This document shows, piece by piece, positions 1 through 7,155 of a DNA stretch of 64,000 nt. The notes beneath the pieces are model-generated. The model was not told the origin of the DNA, made no database searches, and saw only the letters and a list, made by a program, of their open reading frames with translations. Each line of letters begins with the position of its first letter. Position 1 is the first letter of the stretch. Origin of the DNA: CAYRES01 sp964423425 (GTDB lineage: Bacteria; Actinomycetota; Thermoleophilia; RBG-16-64-13); the NCBI GenBank assembly GCA_964423425.1, contig CAYRES010000007.1, forward strand, positions 110,525-174,524. The letters are read 5' to 3'. The position numbers were made by a program, and so were the translations under genes.

Positions 1-1530
1 GGGGAGGTCGTCCTCTCGACCATGTTTGCCCTCATCAATGACTTGGACCGCCAGCGAGACTTCTGCCGCCGCATCATGTCGGCCGGTGCGGCCGCGCTGT
101 TCGTGAAACCGAAGCGCTTTGTGGGCGGATTCCCGCACGATGTGCTTGAGATCGCCAACAAGCGTGGATTCCCCATCGTAGAGGTGCCGCAGGAGATCCG
201 CTGGACGCTCATCATGCAGCAGGCGATGGAGGTCATCATCAATCGCCACGCAACGCTGCTCGAACGATCACTGGAGATTCACCGGGAGTTGCTCGATGTG
301 GTGATCAGGGGAGGCAGCTGGCAGGAGCTTGCCGTTGCGGCCTCTTCCCTGGCCGAGATGCCGGTCTGCATTCTTGACGTGAGTTTGGAGCCTTTGGCGC
401 TCTCGGCGGGTTTTCCCGTCGAGCATGTCGTGATCAAGGACGTGCTGTCGACTCAGGCTGCCCGGTCAGCGTTCGTGGGGGTGAGCCGCACGTCGGCCAA
501 GCTGGTGAGGCTTCAGCTGGCCGGTCTGCCGGCTCTGCAGGTGGTACCCGTCATCGTCAGCCGGCGTCCGCTGGGCTACGTGTGCGCCCTCTCTGAGCGC
601 GCGGAGCTGCACGACATGGAACGGCTCGCGCTGGAACACGCGGCGACCATCGCGGCCGTCGAGATGGCACAGGACCAGGTTCGTTTTGAGACAGAGGTCC
701 GGTTGAAGGGTGACTTCATCGACGACTTGATCGGCGATCGCTTCACGTCGCAGGAATCGCTCCTTCACCGGGCCAACTTCCTCGGGTCAGACCTGAGCCG
801 GGGTGCGGTGGTGATACTGTTGCAACCGGAGGTCGCAACCGACGGGGGCGGGGGTCGCCAGCGCGGACGGGACTCCAGGGAGGAGGGAGAACACCAGCAG
901 ATCGTGGAGCGGTACTTCGGCCGGTGCGCGCGCTACCTGTCGGACATCGAGCCGACTCCCCTGGTCAGCCTGAAATCGGGCAGGATCATTGTGTTCCTCT
1001 GCGGGGAGGCCGCCGCTGATGCGTCGCTCGCCAAGAAGGTGGCAGAGCGGTTGAAGGGATTGGCGGCGGAGTTCGACGGCGTCTCGGTGTCTATTGGTAT
1101 CGGTCGTTTCGCAGCAGAACCCTCGGTCCTCGCCCGGAGCTTCGGCGAGGCACAGACGGCACTGAAGATTGGACGGGTTCTCCGGGGTGAGCGCAGCGTG
1201 ATGGAGTTCGATGACGTGGGCACGTACAAGTTGCTGTTCTCGCTTTACGAGTCCAACCGAGCCGAGGTTGAGTCACTCTACGGTGATACCATCCTACCTT
1301 TGGAACGTTATGATCGGGCCAACAACACCGAGCTTGTGCGCACCCTGAGCCTGTATGTGAACAACGACGAGAGCTTGGCGAAGACGGCGGAGATGCTGTT
1401 CGCCCATCGCCACACTGTTCGCTATCGCCTGAACAAGGTGGCCGAACTTACAGGCCTGAACGTGTTCAAGTCTGAAGACAAGGAACGGTTGGGGCTGGGC
1501 CTCAAGGCGAAGAGGCTGCTCGGCGGGTAG
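1..1530 (+). CDS. PucR/CdaR-type transcriptional regulator, 5'-truncated by window edge
   Basis: This is a transcriptional regulator of the PucR family. The reading frame is open from base 1 and reads GEVVLSTMFAL, typical of the inside of a PucR N-terminal domain, so the ATG at 22 is probably internal and the true start lies outside the window. After the N-terminal sensing domain comes a GAF/GGDEF-like middle region of about 250 residues. The C-terminal helix-turn-helix (HTH_30) contains 'LAKTAEMLFAHRHTVRYRLNKV', the family's DNA-binding signature. PucR proteins usually control purine, amino-acid or sugar-acid catabolism. No target operon is visible here, so the ligand is unknown. The family call is firm. 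Confidence 0.85.
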   Translation, partial: GEVVLSTMFALINDLDRQRDFCRRIMSAGAAALFVKPKRFVGGFPHDVLEIANKRGFPIVEVPQEIRWTLIMQQAMEVIINRHATLLERSLEIHRELLDVVIRGGSWQELAVAASSLAEMPVCILDVSLEPLALSAGFPVEHVVIKDVLSTQAARSAFVGVSRTSAKLVRLQLAGLPALQVVPVIVSRRPLGYVCALSERAELHDMERLALEHAATIAAVEMAQDQVRFETEVRLKGDFIDDLIGDRFTSQESLLHRANFLGSDLSRGAVVILLQPEVATDGGGGRQRGRDSREEGEHQQIVERYFGRCARYLSDIEPTPLVSLKSGRIIVFLCGEAAADASLAKKVAERLKGLAAEFDGVSVSIGIGRFAAEPSVLARSFGEAQTALKIGRVLRGERSVMEFDDVGTYKLLFSLYESNRAEVESLYGDTILPLERYDRANNTELVRTLSLYVNNDESLAKTAEMLFAHRHTVRYRLNKVAELTGLNVFKSEDKERLGLGLKAKRLLGG

Positions 1531-1579
1531 GGGATGTTTCTTCTTGGCAGCGGGGTTCTCTGCCTGCGGTGTGCGCTCG

Positions 1580-2230
1580 TCAGTGCTCCACCAAACGGGC
1601 CACAACTATCACCAAGGGGGACACGACGGCTGCCACCGCCGCCCCCCCCACGACTTGGGCCGGGGTGTGGCGTCGCAGAACAACGCGCGACCAACCGACG
1701 GCGAAGGTGAGGGGTAGCCCGACCCATCCCCACGCGCTCCATACCCACAGCAAGACGACGGTCGCGCCCGCCAACGTGGCCGAGTGGAGACTGATCTTCC
1801 ACCACAGCGTCACAACGGTGAGGATTACTCCGCACACCAGGCCCACCAAGATGGTGACGGCGAGCTTGGTGGGTGCCCCTGCGAGCAGGGCGACGGTGAA
1901 GGCGACGGACGTGCAAAGGAGACCCACCACAAGCGGCCATAGGCGTTGCTCACGTATGGCAACCTGAATATCGGAGAGCCTTCCTCTGGCCACCTGGATC
2001 AACAGGTAGGCATAGGGGAGGCCGCTGGCGATCAGGGCGAGTATGAGGAACCAGGCGAGAGCTGAGACCGGCGAGGGGGCAGCGAGGAAGCTCACCCCGA
2101 GGAGCAGATAGGTGGAGGTCAGCGTGGGCTGGAAGGCAGCCGAGAGCACTCGAGCGACACCGTCGCGCAGGGTGTATGTCTTCTCATCGGTTGGGAACGG
2201 AGCGGCGGCTTCATCGGGTGCACCTGCCAT
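1580..2230 (-). CDS. PAP2-like phosphatase family membrane protein
   Basis: This 216-residue protein has about six hydrophobic helices. The C-terminal half carries the pattern KISLHSA, followed by SRVVLRRHTPAQVVGG, which matches the SGH and SRxxxxxHxxxD blocks of PAP2 phosphatases. The usual aspartate of the last block is replaced by Gln/Val (HTPAQ), as in many PAP2-like proteins that lack a full catalytic set. It is probably an integral membrane lipid-phosphate phosphatase relative. It is transcribed divergently from the metallophosphoesterase. The start at 2230 is the first ATG, and activity is uncertain. Confidence 0.7.
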   Translation of the reverse strand: MAGAPDEAAAPFPTDEKTYTLRDGVARVLSAAFQPTLTSTYLLLGVSFLAAPSPVSALAWFLILALIASGLPYAYLLIQVARGRLSDIQVAIREQRLWPLVVGLLCTSVAFTVALLAGAPTKLAVTILVGLVCGVILTVVTLWWKISLHSATLAGATVVLLWVWSAWGWVGLPLTFAVGWSRVVLRRHTPAQVVGGAAVAAVVSPLVIVVARLVEH

Positions 2231-2296
2231 GGGGTGCTCCTTCCGGGCGGGTCGAGACGGCTTGGATTAGCGGTAGTCAGTATATTGCCTGGTGGT

Positions 2297-3187
2297 ATGC
2301 TTTCAAAAGGTGTGAACGAGCGTGGCGCAAAAGCAGTGCGGGTGGCTTGGGCTGCGGGGGCGGCGGCCGGGGCGGCCGCCGCCTACATGCTCTACGAGTC
2401 CCAGTGGCTCGTGTACCGGCGGAGTGCCCTCGCTCTTCCTGATCTGCCACCGTGGCTCGAGGGCTTCTCCATCCTACACATATCGGATGTCCACGCAGGC
2501 CAGGTGGGCTTCAATCTCCGCGCTCTGCGGAAGACCGTGCGTTGGGCGCGGGAACAGAAGATTGACCTGGTGGTGCTCACCGGGGATATCCTGGGTGGAG
2601 CCCGGGGCCACGATTCATGCGTAGAGCTTCTGGCCGGGTTGCACGCCACCCACGGCATCGTGGCCGTCCCCGGCAACCACGAGTACGGTCTCAGCAAGAA
2701 CCCCTTCGTGCATCGGGCTTGTGCCCAGGAGTGGACCGGTGCAGGAGTCAAGCTTCTCAAGGATTCCCGCCTCGATGTGCATTTGCCCGGAGGCGAGGGC
2801 CACCACGGAGGTGTACTCAAGGTGTGGGGAGCCGACTACATCACCCGGGGTTTTCCCCTCACGCAGGCTCTCGCGAGGCAGGCGAGGGAGCCTGGTTCCT
2901 ACTCAATCCTTCTCACCCACCGTCCGCCCCTTCCCGAGGACGAGCTGGCCGGGCACTTCTCTTTGGCCTTCTCCGGCCACACTCACGGTGGGCAGATGCG
3001 GCTGCCCAGCCCTCGCGGATTGGTGGCGTTGCACAGAGAGGCCCTCCCCTACGTGGAGGGTACGCACCGTGTGGGCAGGGGGATCGTGGCGATATCACGG
3101 GGCATAGGCACGAGCTTCCTTCCCTTCCGACTCTTCACGCGACCGCGCGTGGACTTGTATACACTTACAAGGGGTACTGTGGTGTAG
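2297..3187 (+). CDS. Metallophosphoesterase (calcineurin-like), membrane anchored
   Basis: This calcineurin-like phosphoesterase of the YkuE/YaeI type has an N-terminal hydrophobic segment (AWAAGAAAGAAAAYML) followed by the full metal-binding motif set: SDVHAG, LTGDIL, PGNHEY, THRPP and SGHTHGGQ. Such enzymes hydrolyse phosphoesters at the membrane; some act on UDP-diacylglucosamine-like lipids. An in-frame ATG at 2234 exists, but I prefer 2297. A TATATT box at 2281-2286 lies just ahead of it, and the extra 21 residues from 2234 overlap the promoter region shared with the divergent PAP2-like gene. The next gene starts 12 bases after the stop. Confidence 0.85.
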   Translation: MLSKGVNERGAKAVRVAWAAGAAAGAAAAYMLYESQWLVYRRSALALPDLPPWLEGFSILHISDVHAGQVGFNLRALRKTVRWAREQKIDLVVLTGDILGGARGHDSCVELLAGLHATHGIVAVPGNHEYGLSKNPFVHRACAQEWTGAGVKLLKDSRLDVHLPGGEGHHGGVLKVWGADYITRGFPLTQALARQAREPGSYSILLTHRPPLPEDELAGHFSLAFSGHTHGGQMRLPSPRGLVALHREALPYVEGTHRVGRGIVAISRGIGTSFLPFRLFTRPRVDLYTLTRGTVV

Positions 3188-3199
3188 AGGAGGCCGGAT

Positions 3200-3607
3200 A
3201 TGCCAGCGAACAATCCAACAGGCGATCAGCTTATGGGGTCGGCGGACGAGTGCGTGGGCGAGCCGGCGCTGACGGCAACGGTGTCCCCCGATGTCGTGGC
3301 TGTGTACGTGGCGGATGCGGTCGGGAGTGTGAGGGGGATCACCAAGCTGCACGGAACCTCGTGGCAGGTGCTGTCGGGCAGGAGCAGGTCCGAGCTGCCC
3401 GGATCGGGGGTGGTGGTGCGTGGAGACGATCTCTTCCGCCTGGAGGTCGATGTGCATGCGTGTGTGGCCTGGGGCACGGTTATCCCTGAACTGGCCAAGG
3501 ATATTCACGAAGTGATGTCGAGGCGGGTGGAGCCCCTGCTCGGGGTGAGATTCGCCAAGGTGAACCTCTACGTGGACGGGGTCGATCCGCCCTCCGCCCC
3601 GGCATGA
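3200..3607 (+). CDS. Asp23/Gls24 family envelope stress protein
   Basis: This 135-residue protein has the Asp23/Gls24 arrangement: an N-terminal strand region (ALTATVSPDVVAVYVADAVGSVRGI), a central RLEVDVHACVAWGTVIPELAKDIHEVM block and a final VNLYVDGV strand. Family members are small envelope-associated proteins often linked to alkaline or cell-wall stress. A good ribosome site, AGAGGAGG, lies at 3186-3193. The stop overlaps the ATG of the following gene, so the two are translationally coupled. Confidence 0.8.
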   Translation: MPANNPTGDQLMGSADECVGEPALTATVSPDVVAVYVADAVGSVRGITKLHGTSWQVLSGRSRSELPGSGVVVRGDDLFRLEVDVHACVAWGTVIPELAKDIHEVMSRRVEPLLGVRFAKVNLYVDGVDPPSAPA

Positions 3608-4224
3608 CGTCCTTCATCGAGATAGTCCCGAGCACCCAGGGCCTCCTTCCAGAGCCTTGCGACAGTTGTGTGTGGTGGCAGTCCTCCCACAGACCGGGAC
3701 TGGGTTGTGGGTCGCGCGAGGAGTGGTTGCAGAGGGTGTCCCGTCGCTTCGGTAGCGTAGGGGTGGTGGCGGCCGAGGCCGGCTCGACTTTCGCGGCGTT
3801 GCAGTTTGCCCCGGCCGGTTCTCTTGCTCGACTGAGTTCATTACCCGGGGGCCACGTCGTCCCCGAGGACGGGGTGCTTGTCTACTGCCTCCGTGCCGCC
3901 GAGGGAACGGAGGCGTACGAGGTGCGCCGGCTGCTTCACCGGGCACTCGGCATTCTTCGCAGGAGAGACGCGTGTTCGGTGTACGCCTTCGCCCAGCCTT
4001 TGGGTTCCGCCCACACAGTCGCGTCACACAATGTGTGGGGGCTGGAGTTCTTGGCGGCGAATGGATTCCACAGCGTGAGTTCGCACGGTGACATGTGCGT
4101 CATGACCTGCCAACTTCACGGTTTGCTCCCGTCCCGCCTGTTGCCCACCGCTTCTTGGCTGAGGGTGAGAAGCCCGGCCGCGGCACCCACCCCCGTGGCC
4201 TTCAGCCGCCTGAGGGGAGGGTAG
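3604..4224 (+). CDS. GNAT-like acetyltransferase-fold protein
   Basis: This 206-residue protein begins with a CDSCVWWQ segment, a cysteine pair seen near the N-terminus of an actinobacterial GNAT-like family. An acetyltransferase-like fold is suggested by the alternating strands around 'GVLVYCLRAAEGTEAYEVRRLLHRAL', but the acetyl-CoA P-loop (RxxGxG/A) is not clear. Enzymatic activity is therefore uncertain, and it may be a degenerate member. It overlaps the Asp23 gene by four bases (ATGA) and ends five bases before the NfeD gene, so it belongs to the same operon. Confidence 0.5.
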   Translation: MTSFIEIVPSTQGLLPEPCDSCVWWQSSHRPGLGCGSREEWLQRVSRRFGSVGVVAAEAGSTFAALQFAPAGSLARLSSLPGGHVVPEDGVLVYCLRAAEGTEAYEVRRLLHRALGILRRRDACSVYAFAQPLGSAHTVASHNVWGLEFLAANGFHSVSSHGDMCVMTCQLHGLLPSRLLPTASWLRVRSPAAAPTPVAFSRLRGG

Positions 4225-4228
4225 GCGT

Positions 4229-5668
4229 GTGAGCCGCCGTTGCACACGCAACCGGGCACTCAGGGGCCTCGTCGCCCTGGCCATGGTGATCGTCGCCCTC
4301 GGGCTGCTTCTTCCCGGAGAAGCCCTCAGCCAGAATGATGAGGAACGGGGGCCTCTCGTGTGGGTGGCGGAGGCAGAGGGTGTCATCAATCCCCCCCTCG
4401 CCGACTATCTCAAGAAGACCATCTCCCGTGCGAACAACAGTGGGGTTGACCTCATAGTCATCGAGATGGACACCCCCGGGGGGCTCGACGCCGCTATGCG
4501 GGTCATCATCCAGGCTGAGATCGATTCCCGGGTGCCTGTGGCTGTGTACGTCTCCCCCCAGGGAGCTAGAGCCGCTTCGGCCGGTCTCTACATCATGATG
4601 GGGGCCGACGTGGCCGCTATGGCACCACAGACGAATCTGGGTTCCGCTCAGCCTGTGGCTCTTGAAGGGGAGCTCGATGAGGAGATGAAGAAGAAGGTCG
4701 TCAACGATGCTGCCGCCTACATACGCGGGCTTGCCACCACAAACGGACGCAACGCCGAATGGGCCGAGCTCGCGGTGAGGGAGTCGGTCTCTCTGACCTC
4801 CACGGAGGCACTGGACGAGGGCGTGATCGAGTTCGTGGCCCAAGACCTCGATGACCTGCTCGACCAGCTCGACGGCTTCACCACGGTGGAAAAAAAGGTG
4901 ACCATCCGCACGGCGGGAGCCCACGTGGAGCGTGTGCCCATGAGCTGGTGGGAAGGGCTGCTTCACGTGGTGGCCAACCCTCAGATCGCATTCATCCTCT
5001 TGCTCGTGGGCGTGTACGGCATCATCTTCGAGGTGCAGAGCCCGGGCGTGGGGGTGCCGGGCATCATAGGCGGGCTCTCGCTGCTGCTGGCCCTGTACGG
5101 GTTACAGGTCCTGCCCGTGACCTTTCTCGGCATCGCTCTCATTCTCCTGGCTGTGGGGCTCTACGTGGCCGAGTTGTTCATTCAAAGCTTCGGGCTACTC
5201 ACCCTGGCCGGCACGGTGGCTCTTGTGTTCGGAGCACTGCTCTTGTTCGATCCTCAGCAGCCCTACTTCCAGATCGAGTGGTACGTGATCGTCATCACGG
5301 CCTCGTTCTCGGCCCTCTTCTTCGGGGTGGTGCTCACCGCTGTAGTTCGCGCACGCCGGGCGCGGCCCACCACCGGCAGAGAGAACATCGTCGGCTCGCC
5401 TGCGGTTGCCACCACGCAGCTCACACCTTACGGCTTCGTCATGGCGCAGGGGGAGCTCTGGAGGGCCGCGCTCGAGCCTGATGAGCCTGCCCAAGAGGAG
5501 CCGGAACACCATGAGGACCTTGTTTCTGTCAGGGTGCCGGCGGAAGCTGCCGAAGGCGAACGGCTGGAGGTGGTGGGTTTGGATGGACTCACACTGCGGG
5601 TACGCCGTGTACCAAAGGAGTCCGACTCTGAAGTGCCCTCGAGTGACGTGAGTCGGCGCGACACCTGA
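4229..5668 (+). CDS. nfeD: Long-form NfeD protein with ClpP-class serine protease domain
   Basis: This 479-residue membrane protease partners with stomatin-like proteins. A signal or anchor helix (about residues 11-34) is followed by a ClpP/SppA-like domain. The likely catalytic dyad is Ser117 in ARAASAGLY and Lys156 in KKKVVND. Four or five transmembrane helices (about 250-380) and a C-terminal OB-fold NfeD domain complete it. The start is GTG with GGGGAGG at 4214-4220. The gene stands directly upstream of a slipin, which is the expected nfeD-stomatin pair and probably acts on membrane microdomain proteins. Confidence 0.85.
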   Translation: MSRRCTRNRALRGLVALAMVIVALGLLLPGEALSQNDEERGPLVWVAEAEGVINPPLADYLKKTISRANNSGVDLIVIEMDTPGGLDAAMRVIIQAEIDSRVPVAVYVSPQGARAASAGLYIMMGADVAAMAPQTNLGSAQPVALEGELDEEMKKKVVNDAAAYIRGLATTNGRNAEWAELAVRESVSLTSTEALDEGVIEFVAQDLDDLLDQLDGFTTVEKKVTIRTAGAHVERVPMSWWEGLLHVVANPQIAFILLLVGVYGIIFEVQSPGVGVPGIIGGLSLLLALYGLQVLPVTFLGIALILLAVGLYVAELFIQSFGLLTLAGTVALVFGALLLFDPQQPYFQIEWYVIVITASFSALFFGVVLTAVVRARRARPTTGRENIVGSPAVATTQLTPYGFVMAQGELWRAALEPDEPAQEEPEHHEDLVSVRVPAEAAEGERLEVVGLDGLTLRVRRVPKESDSEVPSSDVSRRDT

Positions 5669-5698
5669 CACAGACGGCTCTCATCCAGGGAGGTTTGC

Positions 5699-6445
5699 AT
5701 GCAGCTCTTCGTGACAATCGCGGTGATCGCCATCTTCGTCATCATACTGCTGTCGGCGGCGATCAAAGTGCTTCCCGAGTACCAGCGAGCCGTCATCTTC
5801 CGCTTGGGACGGCTCATCCCCGTCAAAGGCCCCGGCATCATCATCATCATCCCCATCGTCGACCGGCTGCAGCGGGTCGACCTGCGCACCATCACCATGG
5901 ATGTACCTCCTCAGGAGGTGATCACCAAGGACAACGTCCCGGTGAAGGTGAACGCGGTCGTCTACTTCCGCGTGCTCGAACCCTCAAAGGCCATCGTTCA
6001 GGTGCAGAATTTCATGCTGGCCACCTCGCAGATTGCGCAGACGACCCTCCGGAGCGTGCTCGGCCAGGCCGATCTTGACCATCTGTTGACCGAAAGGGAG
6101 AAGATCAACCAGCGGCTGCAGGAGATCATCGACGAGCAGACCGACCCTTGGGGGGTCAAGGTCTCCATTGTCGAACTGAAAGACGTGGAGATACCTCAGG
6201 GCATGCAGCGGGCCATGGCCCGGCAGGCCGAGGCCGAGCGGGAAAGGCGTGCCAAGGTCATTGCGGCCGAGGGCGAGTTCCAGGCCTCCGAGAAAGTCAC
6301 CGCAGCGGCCGAGGTTCTGGATCGCACGCCCACGGCCCTGCAGCTCCGCTACCTGCAGACCTTGGTGGAGATCTCAGCCGAGAAGAGTTCGAGTGTGGTA
6401 TTCCCTCTGCCCATCGAGCTGCTCTCGGCCTTCGTCAAGAAGTAG
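5699..6445 (+). CDS. Slipin (stomatin/SPFH band 7 protein)
   Basis: This 248-residue SPFH protein has one N-terminal hydrophobic segment (about residues 3-22), then the band-7 domain starting EYQRAVIFRLGRLIPVKGPG. A charged helical stretch (RAMARQAEAERERRAKVIAAEGEFQA, abbreviated here) ends in the usual AEKSSSVVFPLPIELL. It is expected to oligomerise at the membrane and to be the partner or substrate of the NfeD protease just upstream. The ribosome site is GGGAGG at 5689-5694. A very strong hairpin follows the gene. Confidence 0.9.
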   Translation: MQLFVTIAVIAIFVIILLSAAIKVLPEYQRAVIFRLGRLIPVKGPGIIIIIPIVDRLQRVDLRTITMDVPPQEVITKDNVPVKVNAVVYFRVLEPSKAIVQVQNFMLATSQIAQTTLRSVLGQADLDHLLTEREKINQRLQEIIDEQTDPWGVKVSIVELKDVEIPQGMQRAMARQAEAERERRAKVIAAEGEFQASEKVTAAAEVLDRTPTALQLRYLQTLVEISAEKSSSVVFPLPIELLSAFVKK

Positions 6446-6476
6446 CACCGTGTAGTACCCGCGGTCGAGGAGACTC

Positions 6477-6516
6477 GGGCGCGGAAGGGGAGCGTGCACG
6501 CTCCCCTTCCGCGCCC
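6477..6516. terminator. Perfect 18-bp hairpin after slipin
   Basis: An 18-bp perfect stem (6477-6494 with 6499-6516) closes over the 4-base loop TGCA. It is GC-rich and followed by only a weak T stretch (TTATCC). It very likely ends the Asp23-to-slipin operon. The perfect symmetry lets it work on either strand. Confidence 0.75.
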
Positions 6517-6556
6517 TTATCCCGCCCGACCCACCGGCGAGAGGGTGGCTCCCACC

Positions 6557-6585
6557 TTGTAGCCGACCTGCGTTTGGGCTATAAA
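6557..6585 (+). promoter_or_regulatory. Promoter of tRNA-Ala
   Basis: A TTGTAG -35 box (6557-6562) and a TATAAA -10 box (6580-6585) are separated by exactly 17 bases. The predicted start is about 25 bases before the tRNA. This is one of the best sigma70-type promoters in the window. Confidence 0.65.
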
Positions 6586-6616
6586 TAGCCTTCCTGCATC
6601 CACGCAGTTCCTTCGT

Positions 6617-6692
6617 GGGGGTATAGCTCAGTTGGGAGAGCGTCGCGTTCGCATCGCGAAGGCCACGGGTTCGAGTCCCGTTACCTCCACCA
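6617..6692 (+). tRNA. tRNA-Ala (anticodon CGC)
   Basis: A complete cloverleaf is visible. The acceptor pairs 6617-6623 with the TACCTCC arm. The D arm is GCTC-loop-GAGC. The anticodon stem TCGCG/CGCGA encloses the loop TTCGCAT, giving anticodon CGC, which reads GCG. The T arm contains GGTTCGAGTCC. The CCA end is encoded (6690-6692). Alanine identity follows from the anticodon. Confidence 0.93.
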
Positions 6693-6732
6693 TTTCTCCC
6701 GCTTTTCCCGTTCTCTGCGCGGAGGTCTTGCC

Positions 6733-7143
6733 ATGGTTGAGATTCATATCTCCACTCCCACCCGCGAGGTCTTCGTGGACATCACGGCGGAAATCGAGGC
6801 TGCGGTCGCGGAGACCGCCTTCGGAGGCGATGGGGTTGTGCACGTGTATGTGCCTCATACCACCGCGGGGGTGACCATCAACGAGGGGGCGGATTCGTCG
6901 GTACGGGACGACATCGTACAGACACTTGGTGGCTTGGTGCCGAGGCGGGGGGGCTACCGCCATGCCGAGGGCAACTCCGACGCCCACATCAAAGCGACCC
7001 TGGTGGGTCCACAGGTTTCGCTCCTGGTGCAGGGCGGCCGACTACGGCTGGGCACCTGGCAGAGCGTGTACCTGGCCGAGTTCGACGGTCCTCGGTCGCG
7101 CAAGGTGTGGCTGGAGTTCACGCCGGGCCGGCAGTTCCCGTGA
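6733..7143 (+). CDS. YjbQ/UPF0047 family protein
   Basis: This 136-residue protein belongs to the YjbQ (UPF0047) family. It has the signature VYVPHTTAGVTINEGADSSV, then HAEGNSDAHIKATLVG and LGTWQSVYLAEFDGPRSRKV. Members show weak thiamine-phosphate synthase activity, but the physiological role is unsettled. The conserved His/Asp/Glu cluster (HTT, NEGAD, HAEGNSDAH) is intact. The ribosome site GGAGG lies at 6721-6725. It sits alone between the tRNA and a convergent gene. Confidence 0.9.
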   Translation: MVEIHISTPTREVFVDITAEIEAAVAETAFGGDGVVHVYVPHTTAGVTINEGADSSVRDDIVQTLGGLVPRRGGYRHAEGNSDAHIKATLVGPQVSLLVQGGRLRLGTWQSVYLAEFDGPRSRKVWLEFTPGRQFP

Positions 7144-7155
7144 TTCTGCGGCCGG